From: Oidiodendron maius Zn
Taxonomy: Eukaryota; Ascomycota; Leotiomycetes; Myxotrichaceae
Reading direction: 5' to 3'
Assembly (NCBI GenBank): GCA_000827325.1
Contig: KN832871.1
Coordinates: 2,976,001-3,040,000 of the forward strand
DNA length: 64,000 nucleotides
Part shown: piece after piece, positions 1 through 10,773 of the stretch
How positions within the stretch are numbered: position 1 is the stretch's first letter
Layout: the number at the start of each line of letters is the position of its first letter
Notes under the pieces: model-generated
Databases searched by the model: none
What the model was told of the DNA's origin: nothing
Seen by the model: only the letters and a program-made list of their open reading frames with translations
Translations under genes and position numbers: made by a program

Positions 1-283
1 ATAGCTCCGACTGCTTAAACATCAACTACAGCAGCCGATAAACCAAGCCAACTCAGAACTGATCTTCACTTTACGGACTGCAATCGGTAGTAGTTGGTAG
101 GACTAGAGAGGTGAGGTAAAACCAGGAGACACCATGGTATTATACAACCCGCAAAACCTAACCTCACATACCGTCAAAAGTCTCTGCAGAAAATCGCCCC
201 AACCCTATGCTCAGGACCGTATACTATATACCTGCTGTCCCACCTACACCACCATATGCGTGAATCCAAAGCGACACACAAAC

Positions 284-882
284 CTACTTTCCGCCTCCGA
301 ACCAGCTGGAGATGCCGCTCTTGGCCTTGGCGGTGCCTTCCTCAACCTTGCGGTCCACGGCGTCGATCTTCTTCATCGCCTCGCGGCTGGCTTCCTTGCG
401 ATACTGCTCGAGCTTGTTCTCGGCATTGGCAACTTCTTGCCTGGCCTTCTCAGCCTGCAGGGAGGCGGTTAGCTGTTGTACTCTCGCACGAGTATTTTTT
501 CATGGATCAGGTTGGCAAAATTGAAGAGATATATCCCTCTGGAGAGAAGGATCCGAAGATTATTTGTACATGGAAGGTAACACGTACGGCGTTGTCAAGC
601 TTTGCGCCAGCTTCAGCGCCCCATTTCTCGGTGTCCTTCTTGATTTCGTTTCCCTTGCCTGGGAGCTCTCCCTTGATCTTGGACGAGGCGCGCGAGACAT
701 CGCCTATTTCAAAGCAGCAGTTAGAATTAAGTGCATTTGTATCATTTTGGAGCGGGTCACGCACTCTCAAATTGTTTCTCGGCAGCCTTGGGGCTCCCGC
801 CTGCGGTGTAGAGGTAGTAGCCTACGCCACCAGCAGCAGCGACACCGAGGTAGAGAGGAAGCCGGGACTTTGGCTGAGCCAT
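284..882 (-). CDS. Small fungal protein resembling calcofluor white hypersensitive protein
   Basis: The model has three exons (882-765, 703-588, 454-284) and encodes 134 aa. Both introns have good GT..AG ends, and the second carries a GCTAAC branch site just before CTGCAG; all joins keep frame. The N-terminus (MAQPKSRLPLYLG) is followed by a short Gly/Ala/Tyr-rich hydrophobic stretch (about residues 10-27), probably one membrane segment. The rest is a charged amphipathic helix-rich tail (EKARQEVANAENKLEQYRKE) ending GISSWFGGGK. This layout matches the small fungal family usually annotated as calcofluor white hypersensitive protein, whose biochemical role is unclear. It is divergent from the dysferlin-domain gene at 1704. 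Gene structure is solid; the family name comes from recall. Confidence 0.72.
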
Positions 883-1703
883 TGTGGAGCAGGTGAGATG
901 TGGAAGACTGGAGTTGAGGGATGTTTGTCAGAGTAGCGTCTTAGAGCCGTGAGGATGGGATCAGGTCGAGATGGGGATATCGAGCAACGGTGAAGTCTAG
1001 TTCAGCAGGAGAGAGAGTGAGACGTGAAACGAGGAGAAGCCGCAACATCGCCCGCTGCAGGAATGAGGAGACTGAGGGGGTTGTTGCATGATGGAAACAG
1101 GTGCAACGATGGCGCTGGTGATTGGCGGGAGCTGGACCTGGCAACCGTCACATCACTTCCCTTTCTTCCCCGGGCGCCCAGAGATGCGAACTTCCCCCCA
1201 TTTCGCCCAACCGACGTCATACCAGCTCCAGTCCCGCCACTGTGCATCACGACGCCAAATACAGGGCAATTGCATGGCGGCCGTACGTCTGATTGGCATT
1301 GTGCCCGGATACAATAGGAATTGCTCGTAAGTCCTAATTTACCTGTAGAGCTCCTCTATGTCCGTCACCTTGGGGACCACGCTCGATCCTTCGCAGAGAT
1401 GCGGGGTAGCTCTGCCTGACACCAGGAAGCCGTAAATATAGGTCTTCTCCAGCTTCCTGGGACAAAGAAGACACAGGCACCTCCCTCACCACCGCTCCTT
1501 CATTCTCCTCTTCATGGTTGGCAACTTTCCTTGTCCATGCACAAGGGACTTGTACGCTGGGTGCGTGCTTCCAGCTGCTCTTAGGAACCCCATGGTCCTG
1601 GCCTTCAGCCGAAAACTTTACTGGGTCTCCACTGCAACAACCTCCTCCACAGCGCCCGACAGTGGTGACTTGCTTTGCGAGGATGCTACTTCTTCCCTAG
1701 GAA
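883..1703. promoter_or_regulatory. Divergent intergenic region
   Basis: About 820 bp separate the starts of two divergent genes (882 on minus, 1704 on plus). Several short open frames here lack family character and splice signals. The last 250 bp before 1704 are pyrimidine-rich, as is common in fungal leaders. I see no recognisable element beyond that. Confidence 0.5.
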
Positions 1704-3167
1704 ATGTCGCTCCTTCACTCCCCCCACCGGCCGGGGGCTCAGAGCGATAGATATTACGATCACGAAATCCGCCTCCTCGACCGCACCAGATCGTCTACCC
1801 CTCATCGCAGCCGCTCCGCCAGCGCAAGACCTGCGTCCCTACCTCCAATTCGTAGGTCGCCGGATCGAGAATCGTACTCCTCGAGGCGGCGGCATAGCGA
1901 TGGAGAGGAAGGACGGTTGCCTAAGAGGATCTCTTTACGATTGAAACTCAAAGCCCTCAGATACTCCAAGTTCCAGGATCGTCGAGAGGGCAGCGGAGGC
2001 GAGTTGGAGGATGAGCCCGCCGAAGATGCGGAGCGGAATAGAGGAGCATTAGGTGGAGAGGAGAGAGGGCGCAGGATGAGCATACCAAAGGAGACCGGAC
2101 CTCGCAAGGGACCAGAATCGGCAATTGACATACTCTACGAAAACCAGCGTGGGGGATTCCTCTGTGGGATAGCAATGTTCTCGGCACAGGCCCTAGGGGG
2201 TCTCGACCCAGGACCTTGGACCAACGCCGCCCAGAAACCAAGCGCGACGGACATCACGAATGCACAGGTACCAGATCCTACGTGGCAGTGGGCGTGGAAG
2301 GAATGGGTCGTCAATCACCAGGAAGGACTGGACGAAGATGGGTGGGAGTATTCCTTTGCCTTCTCTAAATACTTTTCCTGGCATGGCCCACATCACTGGA
2401 ACTCCTTCGTCCGTCGACGAGCCTGGATTCGGAAGAGGACGAAGAAGCCAAGTAGAGACCCAGAGGATGAAGAGGGGGCGAGTTGGGAGTACTTTACCAT
2501 ACAACCGCCTAGCAGAAGTAAGAGCCGTGCCTCTTCCCTTGGTGGGAGTCGGAGGAATAGAAATAGCATACAGTCATCTAGGAGAGAATTTGACGACGAG
2601 GCTATTGCTGGGGATATTGAGGACATCGACTCCTTGATGAACGTCATGCGATTTTGCCGTATCGATCGGCAAAAGATGGAGGCCGTCGAGAACTTTATTG
2701 AACATGGTGGAGAGGAATTGTACCACCTTCGGGAGCGCATGCATGATATAATGCGGATGTTCATATTTCAAGCGTCTCGTCGGCTGCTCCTGGCCCATCT
2801 CCTTGAGATCTTCAATCACGCCCTAGAGGCGCTGGAGAAGGAAATGGGAGGTGGGAATTCCACAGATCATCGCAGGCAACACAGGCTAGACCACCTCGCC
2901 GAGGCAGTGAAGCACGCTGATGAAGAGGTCAAGAAGCTAGAATTCTGGAGCGATGTTAAGATTATTGCTAAGAGTGGTAGTACAAAAGGCGCTGTAGATG
3001 AAGCACAGGGTTGGGGTGAAGAGTGGACAGGGCTTGATCGAAGCGGTCCGGAGGACGTGATTTCAAACAGGGAACTTCCAGGGTTGGACAACAATGCTGA
3101 TCATGGAGATCACGGCACGGAGTTTGTCTCCTCGCCCGTCGAGGGCAAAGGAAAGGCAAAGGCATAG
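1704..3167 (+). CDS. Dysferlin/peroxin-domain (DysF) protein, Mug65/Spo73-like
   Basis: This is a single exon of 487 aa starting at ATG 1704. The first 130 residues are Arg/Ser-rich and probably disordered (RSSTPHRSRSASARP). From about residue 140 comes a dysferlin N/C-type module: ILYENQRGGFLCG, then DPGPWT, WAWKEWVV, DEDGWEY and WHGPHHWNSFVRRRAWIRK. The paired Trp-rich blocks and the (F)VRRR.W.RKR end are typical of the DysFN/DysFC repeats shared by fungal Pex24/Pex28-32-type peroxins and the S. pombe Mug65/Spo73 group. The C-terminal half is helical and charged, without a clear domain. There is no obvious transmembrane pair as in true peroxins, so a meiosis/sporulation-type DysF protein is preferred over a peroxisomal membrane peroxin. 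Confidence 0.75.
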   Translation: MSLLHSPHRPGAQSDRYYDHEIRLLDRTRSSTPHRSRSASARPASLPPIRRSPDRESYSSRRRHSDGEEGRLPKRISLRLKLKALRYSKFQDRREGSGGELEDEPAEDAERNRGALGGEERGRRMSIPKETGPRKGPESAIDILYENQRGGFLCGIAMFSAQALGGLDPGPWTNAAQKPSATDITNAQVPDPTWQWAWKEWVVNHQEGLDEDGWEYSFAFSKYFSWHGPHHWNSFVRRRAWIRKRTKKPSRDPEDEEGASWEYFTIQPPSRSKSRASSLGGSRRNRNSIQSSRREFDDEAIAGDIEDIDSLMNVMRFCRIDRQKMEAVENFIEHGGEELYHLRERMHDIMRMFIFQASRRLLLAHLLEIFNHALEALEKEMGGGNSTDHRRQHRLDHLAEAVKHADEEVKKLEFWSDVKIIAKSGSTKGAVDEAQGWGEEWTGLDRSGPEDVISNRELPGLDNNADHGDHGTEFVSSPVEGKGKAKA

Positions 3168-3494
3168 CATAGGCAACTTGATGTTGGGCACCGGCACACC
3201 TCTGTGAGTAGTGCATGGCATTGATTTTGAGATTAGCTAGCGTGCATAGAATACGAACTCATGGGAGCTTGATATTTTATTGCAGTTCACATTAGTGCTC
3301 GGTTTCTTAGAGTTCCGGGGGGTTCTCTCTAATTTTGGTACGCAGTGCTGTTGTTGCTTTTTCATACCGTAGAACGCAGGGTGCGAACATAAACTAAAAC
3401 CGGGGTGATGGTATCAATCGCCTGCCCATGAAGGTAAATTTCAGGTCAAGAAGATTGAAAAAAATCATTCAACGAGCAGCAAGGCTATATCAAC

Positions 3495-3509
3495 ATGAAG
3501 ATATCATAG
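3495..3509 (+). promoter_or_regulatory. Minimal uORF just before the PPR start codon
   Basis: ATG AAG ATA TCA TAG is a complete five-codon frame ending three bases before the main ATG at 3513, if transcription starts upstream of it. A uORF this close would force scanning ribosomes past or through it, so it could limit translation of the PPR protein. It is seen in the sequence; its effect is inferred. Confidence 0.45.
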
Positions 3510-3512
3510 CGC

Positions 3513-5924
3513 ATGTCCCTGGGAACCCGCATCGTTAAAAGAGGCAGGTTCTCAGCCTTTGCTCCCCTTGCCTCCACTCCCAGGGAGCCTTTACTCTTTC
3601 TCTATCCAACATGGGCCAGAAATTATTCCTCTGCAACAATCCGGCCAGCCTCCATTCTGATACCGTCAGTCACGCCTACCTATGCCGATAGTAATTTCGC
3701 TACCGAGACACCGAATCGAGGGGACAAGGAAGCAAAGAGGAGCGCTGGAAAGACTCGAGATGTCGGGACGGAGGGAGAGCAGAGACACGTCAAAGATCCA
3801 TGCCATATGGTTGACCAGTACCATACAGTTGGAACGGACGAACACACCGCATCCTTGGGTGCTGATGCAAAGACCAGCAATGTGGATGATACCTCTCAAT
3901 CCAAATTCCTTATTCGCAGGCCATTGAGCATGCCGGAGTATGAACGTGGCCCTGTGCCTCTTGTTCGCAAGTTGTATCAAAACACTGAGAAGATCAGAGA
4001 GTTTGAAGCTGGTCAACGCGCCAGGCGACAGGCGTTTCTGAGCAGAGAAAGAGAAAAGAGAGGATCTTGGGATCCAGACTGGCGTGTTATTCTCTCCACT
4101 CTTTCCGATAATACACCGAAGGCCGGGAAGTGGCTTGATGAGTCTCTCGAAGTCATAGTACCGGATGAGGTAGTGGAAAAGTTCTACAATGGGGTTGATA
4201 CCAATTTGTGGAAGCTTGGGGAGAGATACGACTGCGAGATCACGCTCGGCGATCGAGATGTGGAGAAGGAAGTTCATCGAAACTTCTTCCTATCTGGATC
4301 CCCATGGGCTATTAAAAGTACAACTCTCGACATCCTGCGGATTGCACCGGACGCGAAATTGAGAAGCACACGCAAGAACTCTGTTCTTACGAATGCTGAC
4401 TCAGAGTCTACACTTTTGGACGATGATGTGGAAACGCATGGGCATAGTTTCAACATCCAAAGAAATAGGAACTGGGAAATTGACGTTCCAGTGCAGATAT
4501 TGAGAGCTGACAAGATCCCACAGCCAGCGGAATGGTCCCAGAGGTCTTTTTTGAAATACATTACCCATTTGACAGTTATGAACATGCCAAATCATATGCA
4601 CAGAGTTCTGTATCCAAGTGGAGAGGTGCATAGAGAGCTAGTGGCGGATATACTACGGAAAACCTTCGACGATCCGAACTGCAAGTCCTCATTCTCTCGG
4701 GATGCATTCAACCAGGCGATGGGATACCTTCTTTACTCGAACAGCATTGAAAACGTCAGACACCTCTTCGCAAAAATGGAGGCTACGGATATCGAACCCG
4801 ATGTGGAGACATTCAATATCATGTTACACCAGGCAGCAAAAGTGGATAATCTACACAGCTTCCACTTCATACTCCACCTGATGCTCCGACGTGGCGTCTT
4901 TCCCAACGCGAAAACGTGGGTTGTCTTTATGACTGCAACTCCTAACCTTCGAGTCAAAATACACATCCTCTCCAAAATGAAGGAAAACGGGCTCATGCAG
5001 AGGGTCAAGACAGTGAGAATGGTCTGTCGACATCTTATTCCATATGAAATCGATAGCTCGCTAGAGAGCAGCCAAACCCACGAGGAGTTCGTTCAACATA
5101 TGGATTCCCGTTACGGACCTCTGTGGCTCACGGGGACTGGAGGCAACCGGATTCTGAATTCCCTTGCAGAAAAGGGCCTGATCTCACGCTGTTGGGAATT
5201 CATGAGGGTCATGGAATCTCGCGATATCATACCGACTGTTACGTCTATTTCCACAATCCTCAACCACTGCAGGTATTCGATAAATGTGAAGGGTGCGATT
5301 GAAATCCTAAAAGATCTTCCGACATCTATTCCATTGGAACTTGACGATATGACGTACAATATTCTATTTGAACTTGCCTGGCGATACAAGGGCTATAATT
5401 TGGCACGAGTTGTCTGGAGATATGCCTGCCTGCATGCTCATACGACACACATAATGAGATGGCGTGTTGTGAGAAGCATCATGAACACTGAGATTTTCCC
5501 GAATCGAGGCGCAAATTCTTACCAAAGATGGAAACAGCAAGTGGGCTACTTTATTCTTGGTAGTACCGATCCCGATCGCTCGTCTTTGCCTCCATTCCGC
5601 AGAGCCTTAAAATCCGGAGAAACTGCTTTTAAACACACTATACCCATGCGCTATAAGTCCAAATTTGCGACTCTCCGGTCTCTAGAGGCACAATTTCGCA
5701 AATTAAATCTAGCTTTTGGACATTGGGCTCCTGTGAGGCCACTCCATGAAATGTTGGAGGAAGCTTTCGAGCTGGACAAGACGTGGAAGAGTCTTGGAGC
5801 TTCTGAAAGGACAGAAGAATTATGGAAAAACTCATTGACCCTGCGATGGAAGCTAAAGAGAGGGATCCCTATAAAGATCCAGGATAAGCTGAAATCTCGG
5901 CCTGTAGTACGATGGTGGAAATGA
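3513..5924 (+). CDS. Mitochondrial pentatricopeptide-repeat (PPR) protein
   Basis: This is a single exon of 803 aa. The N-terminus is rich in Arg, Ser and Ala and lacks acidic residues for the first 50 positions (VKRGRFSAFAPLAS, WARNYSSATIRPAS), as expected of a mitochondrial presequence. PPR-like helical pairs lie around residues 400-490 (DAFNQAMGYLLYSNSI, EPDVETFNIMLHQAAKV, HFILHLMLRRGVFPNAKTW) and 540-640 (NRILNSLAEKGLISRCWEFM, DIIPTVTSISTILNHC). Proteins of this kind bind organellar RNA and act in mitochondrial mRNA stability, processing or translation. The exact RNA target cannot be read from the sequence. No intron was needed. The start at 3513 is preceded by a five-codon uORF. Function class is likely; orthology to a named gene was not established. 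Confidence 0.8.
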   Translation: MSLGTRIVKRGRFSAFAPLASTPREPLLFLYPTWARNYSSATIRPASILIPSVTPTYADSNFATETPNRGDKEAKRSAGKTRDVGTEGEQRHVKDPCHMVDQYHTVGTDEHTASLGADAKTSNVDDTSQSKFLIRRPLSMPEYERGPVPLVRKLYQNTEKIREFEAGQRARRQAFLSREREKRGSWDPDWRVILSTLSDNTPKAGKWLDESLEVIVPDEVVEKFYNGVDTNLWKLGERYDCEITLGDRDVEKEVHRNFFLSGSPWAIKSTTLDILRIAPDAKLRSTRKNSVLTNADSESTLLDDDVETHGHSFNIQRNRNWEIDVPVQILRADKIPQPAEWSQRSFLKYITHLTVMNMPNHMHRVLYPSGEVHRELVADILRKTFDDPNCKSSFSRDAFNQAMGYLLYSNSIENVRHLFAKMEATDIEPDVETFNIMLHQAAKVDNLHSFHFILHLMLRRGVFPNAKTWVVFMTATPNLRVKIHILSKMKENGLMQRVKTVRMVCRHLIPYEIDSSLESSQTHEEFVQHMDSRYGPLWLTGTGGNRILNSLAEKGLISRCWEFMRVMESRDIIPTVTSISTILNHCRYSINVKGAIEILKDLPTSIPLELDDMTYNILFELAWRYKGYNLARVVWRYACLHAHTTHIMRWRVVRSIMNTEIFPNRGANSYQRWKQQVGYFILGSTDPDRSSLPPFRRALKSGETAFKHTIPMRYKSKFATLRSLEAQFRKLNLAFGHWAPVRPLHEMLEEAFELDKTWKSLGASERTEELWKNSLTLRWKLKRGIPIKIQDKLKSRPVVRWWK

Positions 5925-6210
5925 TGATTGAAATTGGTTATTTTTAGGATACTGTTCCAGTGTATAAATATAGAAGTGTACTATAGATTCATGATGCTGA
6001 GAAACAAGACTCTCCAGAAGAAAACTATCTTTCGATTCCGGGAAAAAATATATGTAAAGGGGCATTCCCATCCTTTGATATGGTCCATGTGGTCCAAAAC
6101 ACCACATAACCCGTGGCATTCCAAGTCGGACAGACCAACCCAAAGGCTCAAGCCAGAATAAGAACCATCCCGAACCCCAGACTCTTATTTGCAAATCACC
6201 TCCCGCCCCA

Positions 6211-7156
6211 TTATTCCCCAACCCTATAGCTAACTAACGTATCCACGCGATGATTACTCGTACTAAAGCTCCTCAGCTGCACCTTCTCCCCGTTCTTAAT
6301 CTCCTTTGCATCGCTGTCTCCCCACTCCATCGGTACCTCGCTATCCGCATCCGCGTACACCAGGACGTTGAACGTACAATCGCCCTCCAACTGCGGCAGG
6401 AACGTCACCGACGCCGTAACCTGTCGGAAAATGGACTGGATCTCCGCCTGGATCTCAGCTTCCGTCTTCTCGGCCGGGGGCGGCGCGCTGCTGGGCTCGG
6501 GAACATCGTTCTCCTTGTCCACGGCGCGCTTAGAGGACTTTTTGGAGGAGGATTTCGAGAATATTTGGACCTATAGGAGGACAAATTTGTTAGATCCATA
6601 GCCTGAAGGTACTGGGAGAGAGGCATACATCGAATTGCCAGCGCTCGAGGTGCTCGCCGGTGTCCTTGCTGGTTATCACTACTACGAGCTTCGAGATTTT
6701 GCCTCCGATCATCCACTCGTTGAGCTGCGTCATAATCTTTTTGATATATGCTTTGACTTGATCGTCTGAGGATACCAGCATCGTAAGGCCATATTTCTTT
6801 ACTCTGTAGGCTTATTATGAGTTGCAGTCCTTTTTTTGGAGGGGCGGTCTGCATACGCTGTGAAATCCTCGGCGGGGTAGACACCTCGTTGGAATCTGGA
6901 TACCTATAAGTATGTCGTACTGTGTATTCAAAATTGAGTAGAGCTTACAGAATGGTGTTTATGGAATATTGGAACTGCGATTGTTAGCTATAATCCCATA
7001 GTTTGTGCTTGATAGAATCGGGGCTCACGAATTCGGCAACATATTTAGCAGAGCCTGTGGACAATTAATGTTTGCGCCAGGGGAAATTCTGGCGTACGAA
7101 CCTTTCAGCGATAGCCTATGTACCTTTGACTTATCTTTCTCTCGTTCGACAGACAT
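6211..7156 (-). CDS. mad2: Spindle assembly checkpoint protein Mad2 (HORMA domain)
   Basis: The model has six exons (7156-7102, 7054-7029, 6974-6949, 6895-6857, 6803-6629, 6570-6211) and 226 aa, close to the family's usual length. Spliced residues give SLKGSAKYVAEFFQYSINTI, then FQRGVYPAEDFTAVKKYGLT, all standard Mad2 HORMA landmarks. The C-terminal safety-belt region reads VTFLPQLEGDCTFNVLVYA and SFSTSNHRVDTLVSYRV. An acidic/Ser insert (ENDVPEPSSAPPP) lies between core and safety belt. Mad2 binds Mad1 and Cdc20 at unattached kinetochores and blocks the anaphase-promoting complex. Two exons of only 26 bp explain why the N-terminal half is not visible as an open frame. It shares a 180-bp divergent promoter with guf1. 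Confidence 0.95.
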
Positions 7157-7336
7157 CTTAATTTGCGTTGGAATTCCAATCGTATATGAAGTTGAAGCTT
7201 TGTCGCTTTGCTACGGAAAGACTGATATATGGCGTTACTACGGTGACGATCCCAAACGGGAAGTGCCGCTTGCATTTCAAAAGATTTTGATATCCCGGAC
7301 GCAACTTCAACTTCCGTTCCACGCCCCATTTCGCAA
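7157..7336. promoter_or_regulatory. Short divergent promoter between mad2 and guf1
   Basis: Only 180 bp separate the two start codons, so both promoters and both 5' leaders must lie here. No clear TATA motif stands out. Confidence 0.6.
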
Positions 7337-9304
7337 ATGCAGCGATGTCCATTACAACTCTTGAGGCTCCCTAGCTCTATCAGAAGCCAGTATGCTTCTC
7401 AATTCCTCTCGCAAACCCGCACGTTTACCTCCTCGGTGACGCAATATGCTCAAGCTGGCAGGGCCGTCTCTCAACTTGAGCGCCGAATAAAGGACATCCC
7501 GATTGAGCGGTTCCGGAATTTCTGTATAGTGGCACATGTTGACCATGGAAAGAGCACGCTCAGTGACAGATTATTGGAGCTCACCGGCACGATCGAGCCA
7601 GGAGGAAATAAGCAGATCTTAGATAAACTGGATGTCGAGAGGGAGAGAGGGATTACGGTGAAAGCGCAGACGTGCAGCATGATATATAATTTCAAAGGAG
7701 AAGATTTTCTGCTGCATCTAGTCGATACCCCTGGACATGTGGATTTTCGAGCAGAGGTTTCCAGGTCGTATGCAAGTTGCGGTGGTGCATTACTCTTGGT
7801 AGATGCGAGTCAAGGGGTGCAGGCACAGACTGTAGCAAATTTCTACCTGGCCTTCTCTCAGGGCTTGGTGCTTGTGCCAGTTGTCAATAAGGTGGATTTA
7901 CCATCGGCGGATGCGCCTCGAGCTTTGGAGCAGATGCAGACTGCTTTTGAGTTGGAACCGGAAAATGCTGTGCTAGTATCTGCAAAGACAGGCTTGAATG
8001 TTGAATCCATTCTCCCAAATGTGATCAAACAGATTCCACACCCAGTGGGTGATCATACTAAACCTCTACGTTTATTACTGGTGGATTCATGGTATGATAA
8101 TTATAAGGGAGTCATTCTCCTAGTTCGGATATTCGATGGACAAATCAAGGCTGGAGATCATGTTGTGTCCTTTGCTACAGGCATAAAATACTTTGTGGGC
8201 GAAGTAGGTATTATGTACCCTAATCAGACACCACAGAGCACTCTACGAGCTGGACAAGTTGGGTATATATACTTCAACCCGGGAATGAAGAAGAGCCAGG
8301 AAGCACTGAGTGGAGACACGTACACGACAGTGGGATCAGAGCACTTAGTTGAGCCATACCCGGGGTTTGAAGAGCCTAAGTCTATGGTCTTCGTAGCTGC
8401 ATTTCCAGTGGACCAAGGCGACTATGGCCACCTCGAAGATTCAATCAACCAGATCGTGCTCAACGACCGAAGCGTTACTCTACAGAAAGAATCATCTGAT
8501 GCTCTAGGAGCAGGTTGGAGATTGGGTTTCCTGGGAACCCTTCACTGCTCCGTTTTCGAAGACCGTCTGCGCCAGGAGCACGGCGCAAGCATCATCATCA
8601 CTCCGCCAACCGTACCTTTCAAAGTGATATGGAAGGATAGTCGAGAGGAGATAATCCAGAATCCGGCCGAGTTTCCAGACACAGACTCGCAAGGGCAGCG
8701 TGTAGCAGAGCTGCAAGAGCCTTATGTCTCCGCTACTATCACACTCCCTGAAGAGTACCTCGGGAAGGTCATCGAACTATGCGAACTGAACCGTGGCGAG
8801 CAGAAGGAGCTCAACTTTTTCACCTCCTCGCAAGTCATTCTCAAATATGACTTACCGCTTTCCCAGCTCGTTGAGGACTTCTTTGGTAAGTTAAAAGGTG
8901 CTACGAAGGGGTATGCCAGTCTCGACTACGAGGACGCTGGCTTTCGACGCAGCAACATAGTCAAGATGCAGCTCCTCGTCAATAAAATTCCTGTGGATGC
9001 CGTCTCGCGCGTAGTGCATACGTCGCAAGTTGACAAGATAGGCAGGCAGTGGGTGACGAAGTTCAAGGAGCATGTCGATCGCCAGATGTTCGAGATCATT
9101 ATTCAGGCCACGGCCGGAAAGCGCATCGTGGCTCGAGAGACGATCAAGCCTTTTAGGAAAGACGTCTTGGCGAAGCTGCACGCATCAGATATAGGACGGC
9201 GCAGGAAGCTACTGGATAAGCAGAAGGAGGGGAGAAAAAAGTTGAAGGCTGTGGGGAATGTAGTGATTGAGCACACGGCATTCCAGAAATTCCTGGCTAA
9301 GTAG
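7337..9304 (+). CDS. guf1: Mitochondrial translation factor Guf1 (LepA/EF-4 GTPase)
   Basis: This is a single exon of 655 aa, the usual size for fungal Guf1. An Arg/Ser-rich presequence (about residues 1-50) precedes a translational GTPase: P-loop AHVDHGKS (66-73), G2 with [12 protein letters not shown]3 DTPGHVDF (about 130), G4 NKVDLP (about 184). The block [12 protein letters not shown] and the C-terminal run [18 protein letters not shown] and [18 protein letters not shown] are specific to LepA/EF-4 rather than EF-G or EF-Tu. The protein promotes back-translocation or fidelity of mitochondrial ribosomes, especially under stress, at the matrix face of the inner membrane. It converges with the histidine-phosphatase gene, with 80 bp between stop codons. 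Confidence 0.96.
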   Translation: MQRCPLQLLRLPSSIRSQYASQFLSQTRTFTSSVTQYAQAGRAVSQLERRIKDIPIERFRNFCIVAHVDHGKSTLSDRLLELTGTIEPGGNKQILDKLDVERERGITVKAQTCSMIYNFKGEDFLLHLVDTPGHVDFRAEVSRSYASCGGALLLVDASQGVQAQTVANFYLAFSQGLVLVPVVNKVDLPSADAPRALEQMQTAFELEPENAVLVSAKTGLNVESILPNVIKQIPHPVGDHTKPLRLLLVDSWYDNYKGVILLVRIFDGQIKAGDHVVSFATGIKYFVGEVGIMYPNQTPQSTLRAGQVGYIYFNPGMKKSQEALSGDTYTTVGSEHLVEPYPGFEEPKSMVFVAAFPVDQGDYGHLEDSINQIVLNDRSVTLQKESSDALGAGWRLGFLGTLHCSVFEDRLRQEHGASIIITPPTVPFKVIWKDSREEIIQNPAEFPDTDSQGQRVAELQEPYVSATITLPEEYLGKVIELCELNRGEQKELNFFTSSQVILKYDLPLSQLVEDFFGKLKGATKGYASLDYEDAGFRRSNIVKMQLLVNKIPVDAVSRVVHTSQVDKIGRQWVTKFKEHVDRQMFEIIIQATAGKRIVARETIKPFRKDVLAKLHASDIGRRRKLLDKQKEGRKKLKAVGNVVIEHTAFQKFLAK

Positions 9305-9384
9305 AAAGTGTATTATTATATGTACAATATATCCAATATATCCAGCACGGAGATGCTACTGCTTTATTCTATCATGAACTATTA

Positions 9385-10773
9385 TCATAAGGTAGATGTT
9401 GCTGGAGGCGCTGTGCATGTCGAAACGGTTGTAGAAGGAGGAATCGACGTCGCTGGCGGCGTTCCATAAACCTTCTCTGCCTTCACCAGCACGGGAATCA
9501 CTTGCCCGGTGCCTAGGCCGAAGTTTCTATGCCCAATGACTACACTCATTAGTTTTTCATCTGTTTGAAAGCGGCATTTTCTGTAATAATTACCTCTGAG
9601 AATCGATGAAATTTCTCCCGAATGACTGCTGATGCTAATATACGTCTTTCTATCGTTAGTGAAGATGTCATCCAAGACAACCTTCGATCTCGCATCCTGC
9701 GCCTCCGCAGGCTCCCTTACCACTGGATCCCAGAACGGGTCCTCCTCCGCGAATCCCTCCTCAAACGTCCATTCTGGATACATCTCACGGATTTCCGATT
9801 TTGTGCTCCGGCGATCGCACGTATGTACACCGATGTCTTCACGGAGCAGCTCTTTGATGATTGGTGCGAAGGGCCGGTCCGCCGGGAGGGAGAGGCCGGA
9901 GAATGTGTATGAAGCAGTTTGGAGGCACCGTGTCAGAGGGCTAGAGTAGTATGATTCGGGAGCGGGGATCTTTTGTGTTGTGAGCATACTAGACCAGAAG
10001 TCATGGGCTTTCTGGGCTTGGGCGATGCCGGCCTGTGTGAGGTGTGCGTCGGCCCAAGTCATAGTGTCGTTACCTTCTTTCTCCGACCAGTAGCACTTGA
10101 GAAGTTAGTTCAATGTGACGATTCTTGAATTTAAGAGAAGGTGTCATTGTGATACGTACGTCCCAGGCGGGTGTGCCGTAGTAGGCTTCGGCGACGTTAT
10201 GATATCCTTCCCCATGCCGGCCCACTGAGCGATATCAGTCTGTGTTTGGAGCATAGATATGAGAATATGACTGACTATAGAGTACTTTATATTTGACTTT
10301 GGAGCCACTTTCTTTATTCAGTTTCGAGACTTGATATTCAAACCGTTGCCACTGTGTCTGCTTCTTCTCTGGATCATACTCCCCGTCAGTATCATAATCT
10401 CGGGTTACGAGGCCAAAGTTTGATGTTGACTGAATACAAGTTAATGTTTCGAACGCTCCTGGCTATTAAAACCCTTACATAGTCAAAACCATTTGGGTTT
10501 GTCGCAGGATCGTCTTGCAGGAAATATCCCGTGACCGTACTTAATTTGACGTAGTAGGAGTCCGATCCGCTCATCATAATCAGGAAGCCGACGATGATAG
10601 TGGCCAAGAATAAGAAAGGACTGAGTGCATATTAGATTGGGCCTATGAAAGGGTGGCAAAAAGTGCGTTTAAGCATCCTCTACTGACACAAAGCAGTTGA
10701 CTCTCAGTATTCGGGAGGTTCGTCTCCGGAAGGGCATAGGGTCGTGATGCAATGGCTCCTGTCCTCTCGCCAT
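9385..10773 (-). CDS. Membrane-anchored histidine phosphatase (phosphoglycerate-mutase-like, Pmu1 type)
   Basis: The model has six exons (10773-10688, 10620-10479, 10429-10276, 10224-10160, 10095-9594, 9539-9385) and 367 aa. The first exon was found by splicing: it supplies MARGQEPLHHDPMPFRRR and leads into a hydrophobic segment (VPFLLFLATIIVGFLIMM, about residues 29-46), a type II signal anchor. The catalytic domain follows: GYFLQDDPATNPNGFDY, phosphohistidine motif MGRHGEGYHN, SPLTRCLQTA, and the second catalytic His in SSHSGEISS. This is the branch of the histidine phosphatase superfamily that includes yeast Pmu1; substrates are not well defined. The anchor implies a secretory-pathway or vacuolar-lumen location, unlike soluble relatives. 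An alternative is a shorter protein starting at the MM inside the anchor, which I consider less likely. Confidence 0.85.

Noticed and set aside
134-472. Plus-strand frames over the first gene
   Set aside because: They lie opposite the three exons of the calcofluor-hypersensitive-like gene, which has family-like protein sequence and good splice signals.
3666-4277. Minus-strand frame of 203 codons
   Set aside because: It lies wholly inside the PPR gene on the other strand and has no domain character.
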